64,000 bases of DNA from Rosellinia necatrix. Taxonomy: Eukaryota; Ascomycota; Sordariomycetes; Xylariales; Xylariaceae. Each line of letters starts with the position of its first letter. The stretch's first letter is position 1. The notes under the pieces were generated by a model. It saw nothing but the letters and a program-made list of their open reading frames with translations. It searched no databases and was not told where the DNA came from. Of this stretch, positions 13,404 through 22,643 are shown piece after piece. The stretch is from NCBI GenBank assembly GCA_021209875.1, contig JAGYVD010000002.1, forward strand, positions 5,828,001 to 5,892,000. Reading direction: 5' to 3'. Position numbers and translations under genes: made by a program.

Positions 13404-14075
13404 TTAATAGCCGCTTAAATAATTAATCCGGTTTTAAATAATATTAAAAACCTGAACTAAAAAATCCAATAACAAATAAACAACCTTAAACAAGGTCTAA
13501 CTTTTATACTATTAAACCTAACATATATAAAACTGTTTATTTTTACCGACAGATTTTTTATAAATAATATTAATATAAATTTTTAGCTTAAATTTTTTAT
13601 TATATTAGCAACAGAGTATTATATAAAAAAAAAGTTAAGTTTTAAAATAATTAGAAATATTATATATTAGAACTTTAGCAAATATAAAAAAGTTACCTAG
13701 AGTGTTTTAGCAAATAAGCTATATAATATAATTAATAGATTTAATAATATAATAGTTTTATATATAATAATCTAAAAAATCTTAGCTATTTTAAACGTTT
13801 TTTTAGTTCTAGCAGTTTTATATTTAAACTTAAAATTATTATATAACTATTTAATTAAGCTAAGTATAATATAAAAAAAATGTTTAATAATAAATATTAT
13901 ATTGCTTTAGAAATTATATAAAAAAAAAGAAATTTTTAAAGTATAATAGATTAATAATGCCGATAATTTAGCGGACGTATTTATTAAATAAAAGCTAAAC
14001 TAAGCTTTAAAAAACCTAGTATTTATAAATAAACTAATTATATAGGTTAAAACATACGTAAAACAAACTAAAAAG
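13399..14075 (+). pseudogene. Copia pol relic, right part: reverse transcriptase end and RNase H
   Basis: This continues the frame that stops at 4834. Just after the duplication it reads L-I-A-A-stop-I-I-N-P-V-L-N, the mutated form of the LYGLxxAARxWNxVL motif. In the same frame 13689-13724 reads KVT-stop-SVLANKLY (fungal copia RNase H: KRVTRSVLASELY), and 13953-13985 reads NNADNLADVFIK, the NPAD.xTK motif near the end of the polyprotein. All three blocks share one frame over about 560 bp with no frameshift; the damage is stops and substitutions. This is the most secure identification in the AT-rich block. The product would have been the reverse transcriptase/RNase H part of a retrotransposon polyprotein. 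Confidence 0.85.
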
Positions 14076-14162
14076 TAAAAATAATAAAAAAGCAGGATTT
14101 ATATAATAATAAATGCTACTCCTTTGTATAACAATAATATAAACTTTATTTTATTATATAAT

Positions 14163-14590
14163 AAAAAATATAAACATAACTAAAAACCTGATTTTTTAAA
14201 AAAACAGGCCTTCATAATATAATAATAATATATATTATATTTAATTATTATATAACCTAGGTTTAATTTCTGGCTAAAGCTTGCAAAGTTTAAAGTTTAT
14301 AAACAAATATTATAAACTTTAAATTTTGCTATTTTTTTATTATTTTTTTTTATTTTTTTTTTATATAATAACAGCCTAAACGTTATTTTATTTATATAAA
14401 AAAAACATATAATTATTACTAAAAGCCTGCTTTTTAAAAAATAAGCCTTAATAGTATAATAGTAATATATATAATAATTAGCTGTTATATATTTTAAGTT
14501 TAATTTTTAATTAAAGCTAGCAAAGCTTAAAAGTTTATAATCTATAAATAAATTAATATAATAAACTTTAAGCCTTGTATTTTTTATTTA
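14163..14590. repeat. Imperfect tandem duplication of a roughly 200-bp AT-rich unit
   Basis: The stretch from about 14163 to 14345 and that from about 14403 to 14590 share an ordered series of words: ACTAAAA-CCTG-TTTTTAAAAAA, then GCCTT, then ATAATAGTAATATATA, then TAAAGCT-GCAAAG-TTTA. They lie between the end of copia pol and its right LTR. I see no coding sense in either. Confidence 0.5.
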
Positions 14591-15312
14591 TATATAATAA
14601 TTAATTATTTTTTTAAAAAAAAAAATTAAAAGTTATTTTTTTTTTTTTTTTTATATATAAAAAAAACTATATATAAGCTATATTTTTATTTTTATGTTAT
14701 TTATATATAAAAAGCAAAATATAAAAAAAAACAAAAAAGCAAATTTATTTAATTTTTTTTTTTTTAGCTATAATTAAAATATTATGTTTTATATAAATAT
14801 TAAATATAAAAACGCAAACGTTTTTTAAAACTAAAAACTTAATAATATAAACTAAATAAAGCTTTTTAATTATAATAGCAGTTATTACGCGGTTTATTTA
14901 TATATATTTTTAAATATTAAATTTTTTAGCTTTAAATTAAAAAAGCTTAAAAATAATTTTTGCAGCAGATAAACTTAGCTTAAATGTTTATAAAAATATT
15001 TAAAGCTGCTACTTAAAATAAAATATCGTAAAAAAAAGCGGCAGCAATAATATTTTTAGTATTTTATTGTATATAAAAACTTATTAATAAAAAAAAAAAC
15101 AAAAATATATAAATAATTATCTGCTTAAAAAAAAAATTATATATATTAATATATAAAAACTATATTAAAGCTTAATAAGTTTAAGTTTTTATAAAAAAGC
15201 AGTAAATTTTTATTTAGCCGTTTTTTTTTATATAAACAAAGTTTATAAACTATAAAACATTTTTTATTAAAAAAAACGCGAAATAAAAGCAGAAGCAGAT
15301 AAACAGTATAAA

Positions 15313-15345
15313 AGCAGCAGCAGCAGCAGCAAAAGCAGCAGTAAA

Positions 15346-15376
<31 letters not shown>

Positions 15377-15421
15377 ACTGCAGCTTTTAAAAATTAACAT
15401 TTATACTGTATAAAAAAAGCT

Positions 15422-15476
<55 letters not shown>

Positions 15477-15480
15477 AAAA
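15313..15480. repeat. Cluster of microsatellites (AGC)n, (ATT)n, (AT)n, poly-A
   Basis: AGC units at 15313-15330, ATT units at 15347-15374, an uninterrupted AT run of about 44 bases at 15427-15470, then poly-A. An apparent minus-strand frame across it encodes only Asn and Cys runs and is not a gene. Confidence 0.85.
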
Positions 15481-15880
15481 AAAAATAAACGGAACAGCAG
15501 AACAAAAAGTTAGCTATAAATAAAGCTATATATATATTTAAGCAGTAAAAAGCACGCTAGCAACTTTAAGCCTAGGCTTAAGCATTAAACAGCAGCTATA
15601 TAAAACATATATAAATTAAAAGCTGCGTACAAGCAGGAGATTTTATATAAAAAAACAACTATATATAAACAAGCAACTATATATAAGCAGAAAGCAACGT
15701 ATAAATAAAAAACTACAACTAATAAAAAAAAAAGCTAATATTAGAACTATAGTAATTAATTATAGTTATTTATAGCTGTTATATATATATATGCTTTATA
15801 TAAGCATATAACGTATATATTATATATATATATACAGCATATATATTTTATACGTAAAACAAGCTGTATTATCGCTATTA

Positions 15881-16051
15881 TTTTAATAAGTTGTACACTA
15901 ACAGAATTCTTATATAAAACTTAAAATAATGCTACATATAATAGTTACTTAAATAAAATAATTAAGCATAATAAACATTATATAACAAGAAGTTATATTC
16001 TGTTTTACGCGTAAACAGTACATGTATCGCACGTACAAAGCCTATTCAACA
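15881..16051 (+). repeat. Right LTR of the copia relic
   Basis: Matches 1-170. After its first bases it keeps C and G (ACGCGTAAACAGTACATG, then ACGTACAAAGCC) where the left copy is T and A. It ends in CAACA. Confidence 0.75.
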
Positions 16052-16350
16052 GATATAATATTATTAATTTTTAGTTTAAAATTTATTTATATAATTAATA
16101 AAATATTATATTATTAATTATTAATATATAAATAAAACTATAGCTTAAAATATATATATATTTTTTAACTGTTTAAATATAAACAAAATAGCTAATATTT
16201 TATTAAGCTATATATATAATATAAATAAAATAAATATTAATTAAAATATTAATAGTAATTATTAAGTTATTATATTAAATAACTAGCAAAAAACATTTAA
16301 AAAAAACTAAAAAAAAAAAAAAAATTATTATTTTAAAATATATTAGCGTT

Positions 16351-16592
16351 AGTCACGGATGCCACACATGCCTACACACCCCTGACTAGGACCCACCTGG
16401 AAAGGTCCTTCTGGTTGTGGGCCAAGGCCCACAACACCTACGTACATCACGTGACCTAGCATCCGTGCACCCATAAACTAGTACATACCTAATTTCTACC
16501 TAGATAGCTTTTTCTGTTCTCTATCTTCTGATCAATATACATATGGGACCTTAACTAGGAGCTTTGCCTCTGCAAAGGACACCAAACGTGAC
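16351..16592. mobile_element. 242-bp non-mutated insert with AGCGTT flanks, possible solo LTR
   Basis: An island of normal composition beginning AGTCACGG and ending AACGTGAC, so its ends are inverted (GTCACG/CGTGAC). AGCGTT is present on both sides (16345-16350 and 16593-16598). If the duplication is 5 bases (GCGTT), the element ends CGTGACA, like an LTR. It contains the palindrome GTTGTGGGCC/GGCCCACAAC around 16415-16434. No open frame. It is probably a solo LTR or small transposon of recent date. Confidence 0.6.
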
Positions 16593-16935
16593 AGCGTTTT
16601 TAATAATAACTTTCTACTGTTTTTAATTTTTAAAAATATTAATATATAAAATTAATAGTTTTTAAATAACAATATTAAAATATAAAATAATTAGCAGTTT
16701 TAAGTTTTATTTAATAAATAAACTTATAATTAAATAAATATAAATTAGTTCAAAAATATTTTTATTTTATATATTTAAAACTTTTATAATAATATATAAA
16801 TAATATTAATATATAACAAGCATAATTTATATATAAATAATAAATTTTTAGTTTTTATATCATAAATAAAATTTAGTTAATATTTTATAAGCTTTATTAT
16901 AATTATATTTTATAGCTTTTAAATGTTAATATTTT

Positions 16936-17124
16936 AGTATAGTTTACTAAGGGTAGTGTGGTATTGAGTCTGTAAAAGTGTGATGTAGATTCGATGGAGG
17001 CTTCTGGTCCTGCAGGGACCAGAAACCTTTTAGGCTAGGTTACCTTATCTAAGCTACACAATCCTTATCTAGCTAGCTCCGCTAGCTAGATAAGGAGCCC
17101 CCCCTTTCCTGACTGTGTCAATTT
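16936..17124. repeat. 188-bp hairpin element, copy 2, not RIP-mutated
   Basis: Second copy of 7900-8087 in the same orientation, with only a handful of differences (for example GTATTGAG for GTTAAG, and AGAAACC for AGAAGCC, which breaks one base pair of the first hairpin). Both hairpins and the CTGACTGTGTCA end are kept. It lies outside both large retroelements, so the two copies arose by separate insertions or by later transposition. Confidence 0.8.
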
Positions 17125-17272
17125 TTTTTATAATTAAAAAAAAACTAAAAAAGCTGTTATAAAAAACTTTAAACATAACGTTTAATATTATAAATATATA
17201 AAAAAACGTTTTATTATATTATCAGCAGGTTAAGCTTAAAACTTTAAATATTTAATAAATTAAAAACGTTTA

Positions 17273-17530
17273 TGTTAGAGTAGGCAAGGGGTGCCAGGCT
17301 TGGCACCACCAGTTGCCCCACTGTAAGATTAGATAAGGTGGCCCAGGCCACCTGGGCTAGCCCACTTGGGCTAGGCCCACCCACCTACCTGTACTAGTAG
17401 GTGGAATTCTAGGACTGCACCTAGAATTCTATTATCTTTATCACCAACACACACATATAACACTATAATACAGACCAGTATACTGCAAATACAGCTATTT
17501 ACAGCTTCATACCCCTGACCAGACTTATCA
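17273..17530. mobile_element. Solo LTR, 258 bp, with GTTTA target duplication
   Basis: It begins TGTTAGAGTAGG and ends ACTTATCA (TG...CA) and is flanked by GTTTA on both sides (17268-17272 and 17531-17535). The composition is normal, unlike the surrounding DNA. It contains palindromes, such as GGTGGCCCAGGCCACC and a pair of CTAGAATTC/GAATTCTAG words. An LTR left behind by recombination of a young retrotransposon fits all of this. Confidence 0.8.
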
Positions 17531-18127
17531 GTTTAAAAAACAGCTAAAATATATTTAAAAAACTGTTTAAAGCTGTTATTATTAAAATATATAATATTAA
17601 AAATAAAAAAAGTTTTAAAAATTAATTTTAAAAGTTTTTTACCGGTTTAAAAACTTTTAATATTAAATTTTTTAAATAAAATAGTTTTAATACTGCTTAT
17701 AATATCTGCTAATAATTAAAAACTATATAAAATAAGCTAAAAACTAAATATTAAAATATTTTTAATTTTTAAAGCTTTATATAAGCTGTTAGTTTATAAA
17801 GTTTTTAAAACTTTAAATTAATAAGCTTAAAAAATTATTAATTTTTAAGCTTAAGTTAATTTTTATAAAAAAAAAGCTTTAAAAAACGTTAAACCGGCTT
17901 GTTAAACAATTAAATAAACGTTTAAAAAACAGTTTATAATTATAACCGATATATAAAAAGCTAAGCAGAAATTAAAAAATTAAATCGTATATATAAATAA
18001 CAGCTTAATCAAGCTAGTAAATAAAACGCAAAACTATATTATTATTAAAACAGCCGATTAAAAATATATTATTATTAAAATCGGTTAATTAGCTAGTTTT
18101 TAATTAAATTAGTTATATTTAAATAGA

Positions 18128-18185
18128 GTGGCCCGTAGCCTGTGTGGTTAGCTTACTGGACCGTCAAGATCTTCAAGTCAGGGCC
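18128..18185 (+). repeat. tRNA-like head of a possible SINE at the composition boundary
   Basis: GTGGCCC, then TAGCCTGTGTGGTTAGC (close to a pol III A box), then CTTCAAGTC (close to a B box), then GGGCC, which can pair with GGCCC at the start. The span is too short for a working tRNA and the arms do not all form, so I read it as the degenerate head of a tRNA-derived short element whose body would run toward about 18480. Weak evidence. Confidence 0.3.
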
Positions 18186-18606
18186 TTGGTTGATTTAGAA
18201 CGTGCTGGGTGCTTCCCACCAGAGATGGAAAGATGGCCTGGAACACTCGACATACTAGCTCCCAGGAAGCGGGCTGACAAGCTTCCCGAGGCCATAGCAA
18301 GATTCCACCGTGAATAGGATCTAGAAATTTATGCGGTATAGAGCGATAAAGAAGAATTAAGGACCCTAATCAATGCTGGGGAGCTTCCAGACCCTGGTCG
18401 ATTGATTCCATAGGAGAGCAGAGACCCGATGAACAGATGGACAAAGGTACAACTTTGTGCCATCAATGTTTATTATATTATGGAACCCATGAGCTCCGTG
18501 ACTAGCCTGTTATGTTGAATAGTACTGAATGCCCTCATCGGCCAATTTATACAACCTCATGAATCAGAAATCAAAAAAAAAAGGTGATACCTTTTTTTTT
18601 TTTTAG

Positions 18607-19972
18607 AGATTGGGCCAAACTCCCCCAAGACATTTTTCTCGACGTCATAGAGTTAGCCACGAAATCATATAATCACCTCAACATGAAAACCACTCGGTAA
18701 GGTTACAGCAGGTGGATGCGACTTTGGTATAAAATATGTGAAATTTCCCGTATAAGCCCGACTAGTCAAGATAATGAAGCCACATTCTATGAGGGGCTAG
18801 CATCCTCGTCCTTCCAAGGCCACCTTGGAGAACACTTCAGCATTTTTTTTAGGTAGATAAAGCACACGACGATTTACTAGCTACTCTACGGTGTAGCTCT
18901 AGAGGCATATTGGTGTATATAAGGACTGAATGCCCCCATCTTCGATGGTAGGCCCAGGGATTAATAATATTGAGCCTTACCTATATAATTAGCTATCTAC
19001 TTGCGACCCAGCTACTACCTTCTAGTGACTAGACCTCACTCTGGGCATTCTCCATATAACACATCTTAAACACGGTGACCTAAGCTGCGGTAAAGATTTT
19101 GGAGAGTGCCATTGAGAGCAAGCACAGCGCTGTAATCGAAATGATTACTAATACGCACCCAGCTTATAGAAAACCCAGCAAAGATAATTCCGAGGATCTT
19201 CAAACCTTGAAGAAGGCTACGTCCCTGGCTTTAGTCGGCATTGAATTGCCAATAGCAGCTATTAGGCACGTCCAGACGCCTAGAGATTTCTATTTAATCA
19301 TTTCCAAGCTTCAGATGGAGGTGCTTCAAGGTGTTGAGGATCTTGGTGAAAACAGGGGAAATCCGATACGTCTATTCATGGGCTGGTTTTCGAGACCAAC
19401 ATGGGTACGCAGCTAAGGAACTCATCGACCAAAAATTGAAAGAGTACCGCATATCTCTCAGAGACGGGAAATACGATGAAGTCCTAGGATTTATTCTCGT
19501 ATGAAGTGGTGCATTTCGTGCCGGCATTAAGTATAGAAGCGATCAATTAGTCTCTATACTTCAAACCTTGATTGAGTCGGCTTGCCAAATGTTGTGCGAA
19601 GGTCATGGCCGTGATGCAACAGCTGAACCGGCTATCTTGCCATTTGAAAATATCAGGCCTCAAGATTGGGATGTCATATTTACCACTACTGTCGGTTTAT
19701 TTGAAACAGCTGAGAAGGCCCAACCCGGTCCCTTGGATATCATGGCTTTGAGACTTGTCGATATCGCAGAAAACCTTCTCACCAATGGTGACCAAGCATT
19801 CACGAGAATTATCAACTAGCATTTAGAAGGAGTTTCTCAAACCCTTAGTCCACCGGAGCATGAGAGCCGATCACTTCAGATGCTGAGAGTGATGCTTGTT
19901 TTCTTAGGCGTTGTGTTACGTGCCGAGAAATCAAAACTCGCCATCCTGTCAACGATGGCAACAGCGCGTTAG
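18607..19972 (+). pseudogene. Decayed gene of unknown function, interrupted by a repeat
   Basis: Two coding-like stretches are visible. At 18607-18856 a frame begins WAKLPQDIFLDVIELA, which looks like the start of an F-box-type helix, and has one internal TAA (18698). At about 19090-19972 a helical-looking protein of nearly 300 residues can be followed with one single-base frameshift near 19370, and with TGA at 19502 and TAG at 19817 in places where CGA and CAG would read through. Between the stretches, about 18857-19080 is non-coding and includes a motif shared with about 50464. C-to-T stops suggest mild RIP of a duplicated gene. I do not recognise the family; the F-box reading is only a suggestion. 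Confidence 0.5.
18890..19010 (+). repeat. Dispersed TATA-containing repeat fragment, copy 1
   Basis: The word GGTGTATATAAGGAC at 18912-18926 recurs at 50464-50478. Both are followed in the same order by ATTGAGCC (18969 and 50530) and AGC(C)TATCTACT. A TATA box in such a repeat suggests an old LTR. It lies in the gap of the pseudogene and may be the insertion that interrupted it. Confidence 0.35.
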
Positions 19973-21389
19973 GAAGGCGCCTGATTTTGGCGATAGATGT
20001 GAATTCGTTCGGTATGAAAGAGATACCGAGTATCTAAGATTAGCGATATCAATCATCTAGGGCGCTGACTATTGAGAGGGTTCAAGTTCTCCTTTATTAG
20101 CTGGGGGTTCGGCGAATTTCGTTTTCGTTTTCGTGGTTTACTTGGCAGTAACCTTTACAACACCCACGCAAAACCCATGGTCCTCCAAGTATCTAATAGA
20201 GTAGAAATCACAAAGAAATTTGATCAAACATTTGAACTGGCGTCATTATCACCGTAATGTTCACAGTTTGGGCTCGCCTTCCTCTTGCCACCTATCTTGC
20301 CGTTTTTTGAAGTGTGGCGCAGCTGACTGTTGTAAGCCTTTATTCAGTATAGACACCGTCAAACGAACTTTCACTCTTCACTTCGTCACGTTTGTTAAAA
20401 ACCGGGTTATTGCCAGAATAGCGTGTTCTAATTTCTCCTTGTAGGCATCGTACTGGTCGATTTATTTACTTTACAACACTTTGTCCCAATGGTAACACAC
20501 CCCTTGCCCATCCACGTTAACTTCTTATGCTATTGTCCAACTAGGGCTGGGTTCCGAGTCATAGAAGAGTGACTGACTAGGCTAGTCACAGTCCACTAAC
20601 CGCATGCTGGAGGCCCTGTAGATCCCTCTTCGCTTCTTGGCACCGCCCGCCCAAATCAGCAACAGTAAGAGCGATGTGAAGGTCGTTTAGATGGATTCAA
20701 ACCTCACTTGGCCTGAACGCGATGCCGCGTCAATTTGCATAGATATGAGTAAGAGGCAAACGTTGCTTTCACTACTTACGCTTTTGCGTAACATCGTAGT
20801 TGAGACAATGGCGCTGATGATATAATCCAATACAGGGCTTGGGTGGGCAGATTACCTGATTAGGTAAAGGGTTCGTCTCAAATAACTAGTGTCAGGGCGT
20901 CGCCAAAAGACCGTGGTATCGAGTACGCTAGATAAAGGCCGATCAGTGGAATACATGATAGTCGGTTATTTGCTGGTGTGGGTAAGGGGAAAGATTAGCA
21001 TTATTGCTTTTCCAGGCCATCGAATATTTCGGCCCATGAACATCTCAGGTAGTGTAATCATCCTGCAAGACGCCGAGAGCCTCATTCTGGAATACCCTTC
21101 GAAGTTCGCCGGATACTGGACCTCATATACCCCCCCTTGGCTGTACTTGCATGGAGGCTGCGTTCGCTTGACATATTGTCGGGCTTTGATCGGGGTGAGA
21201 TTGATGAGAAATGTATTTCATGAAAAAAGATCATTTGATTACTTGTCAGCAATATACCATCCACCCGTCATATTAATATCGAGTGTGAGCCATGGTACCA
21301 ACCATCATTCTGGATCTAGCGATGTTTCGAGCTTTTGGATTGACGGAGTCTAACTCAATGCTAGTTTAATAGAGCCTTGACCTAAGATC
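19973..21389. other. Gene-poor decayed stretch
   Basis: Normal composition. The longest frame (about 20889-21353, plus strand, no ATG at its beginning) has no recognisable motif or codon pattern. Nothing here can be supported as a gene. Confidence 0.6.
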
Positions 21390-21541
21390 AATTATCGATG
21401 GGCCGCCGTCTTGGATATTCACCTTGGGCTACACCGCGATTAACCAAAAGTACATACCCCGAGAGCGTGTGCAGTTCCGGCGTGTTACGGTCGATGCCAT
21501 GCTTCAACTTCGGTACCAGCTACAGGTAGCCGGTATTCAAT
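21389..21541 (+). pseudogene. Orphan exon-like fragment ending at a GTAAGT donor
   Basis: An uninterrupted frame encodes about 50 residues (including PSWIFTLGYTAI and YIPRERVQFRRV) with a natural amino acid mix, and stops at a perfect donor GTAAGT (21542). No matching upstream start or downstream exon is visible before the acetyltransferase gene, which begins 106 bases later. It is probably a remnant of a lost gene. Function unknown. Confidence 0.35.
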
Positions 21542-21647
21542 GTAAGTAGAATATTATAAATACAGGCCCGTATTGCTAGAGTGCCGAGTTCGCGCATCGC
21601 GACCTTGAAACCATCCTTTTCTCATTCCGAGTCAACCGCCCTTGAAC

Positions 21648-22414
21648 ATGCATATACCCTATCCTGAGCTACCACACCGTGCTCCTCATGGCTTCCGCGT
21701 CAGAGATGCCGAATTGAGTGATGCAGAAGACCTCACTCGTGTGTGGTTCGCCGCCTTCCATCCATCCCACGAGTTTTATAGATACACGGCGCCTGACGAT
21801 GCTGAGACCCGCAAATGGCTGAACGAATTCTGGGAGTTGGGCATCATGGCCGGCCCGAGCGTCGTGAGGACCTTCGTTGTAGAAGATGTATCTCAAGGAA
21901 ATAAAGTGGTTGCTGTATCGAGATGGCATGTCCCCTACGCCGGCGGGATTCCGAACATCCCTGTGCCGACGTATCCAGCTCGCTGGGACCAAGAGGTTAG
22001 CGAAACGCTCTGGGGCGGCCTGGAGAGTAGGGAGCGTACAATGGGTTCAGCGCCGCACTGGAGTAAGTCAATTATTATTCACAACTTGTCAATGCTCGGT
22101 ATTTACATCGGTACGAGGACGATAACTGATGTGGTGATGCAGTGGCCGACTACATAGCGATAGACCAGGGTTATCAGAACACAGGCATAGCGTTTACTCT
22201 CGCGGATTGGGGTTTTCGCCAAGCTACAGCTACCGGCTTGCAGATATACGCCCAGGCTAGTATCAAAGGCTTGCCAGTATGGAAGCATTATGGGTGCAAA
22301 GAACGTGAAGTGATTGAAGTTCCAAGCCGATCTGGACACTTCGAGGCGTATCGATTTGTTTCGATTGTGTGGACACCAAAAGCCAGGACGGTTCCTCAGA
22401 TAGCGAAGCTGTAG
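21648..22414 (+). CDS. GNAT-family N-acetyltransferase, two exons
   Basis: Model: exons 21648-22062 and 22143-22414, with an 80-bp intron (GTAAGT...ATGCAG); 228 residues. The first ATG of the frame is used; upstream codons in frame lack another. The N-terminus (FRVRDAELSDAEDLTRVWF) is the beta1-alpha1 start of a GNAT fold. The acetyl-CoA loop is seen at about residues 150-157 as GYQNTGIA, a Q/R-x-x-G-x-A type signature, followed by the helix LADWGFRQATATG and the strand pattern ending GLPVWKHYGCKE, typical of small fungal acetyltransferases. The exon junction forms ATG by joining A with TG, so the frame is kept. Such enzymes move an acetyl group from acetyl-CoA to an amine; the substrate cannot be told. 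It is convergent with the transporter gene, whose stop lies 230 bp away. Confidence 0.85.
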
Positions 22415-22643
22415 CAGCGAAACGGAATCATGTTTGTTTTAAAGTATAATTTGGTCAAGTAACCATAATGGCAATGGGTTGTGCTTTAGCTACAGGGTGC
22501 GCAATGCCGTCCGCGTTCCGGGCGACACGCGGGTGGGCATCAACACCCGTCGGGTGGGCTGGCCAGAGACACTGAATACGAGAGGGAGTCTCGGAAAGGC
22601 CTGAAGACGTCGTGTTGATTTTCGTGCGACCTAATGACTTTTT

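Larger units (their letters stand above)
1..16051 (+). mobile_element. Copia-type LTR retrotransposon relic, RIP-mutated and split by a second element
   Basis: Two direct copies of one sequence bound the element, at 1-170 (cut by the window edge) and 15881-16051. They differ almost only by C/T and G/A changes and end in a CA-type terminus (CAACA in the right copy). Between them, on the plus strand, lie copia pol relics at about 3374-4834 and 13399-14075. The bases just inside the left copy, TTAATTAGTAG, would be a G-to-A version of a TGG-starting primer-binding site; this is an inference. The interior is interrupted by an unrelated LTR element at 4835-13398. The stretch from the end of pol (about 14075) to the right LTR is unusually long and filled with low-complexity and duplicated AT-rich sequence. 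No intact gene remains. The gag part (about 200-3300) is too mutated for me to read. Confidence 0.8.
16052..18127. other. AT-rich DNA between the copia relic and the gene-bearing region
   Basis: Apart from the three inserts listed separately, this stretch is TA-rich, transition-saturated DNA like the element interiors. No frame can be read. Composition changes abruptly at about 18127. Confidence 0.8.

Noticed and set aside
15146..15400. Minus-strand frame encoding Asn and Cys runs
   Set aside because: It is only the translation of AGC and ATT microsatellites in mutated DNA.
20889..21353. 154-codon plus-strand frame
   Set aside because: No ATG at its beginning, no recognisable motif, and it lies in a stretch of decayed DNA; treated as chance.
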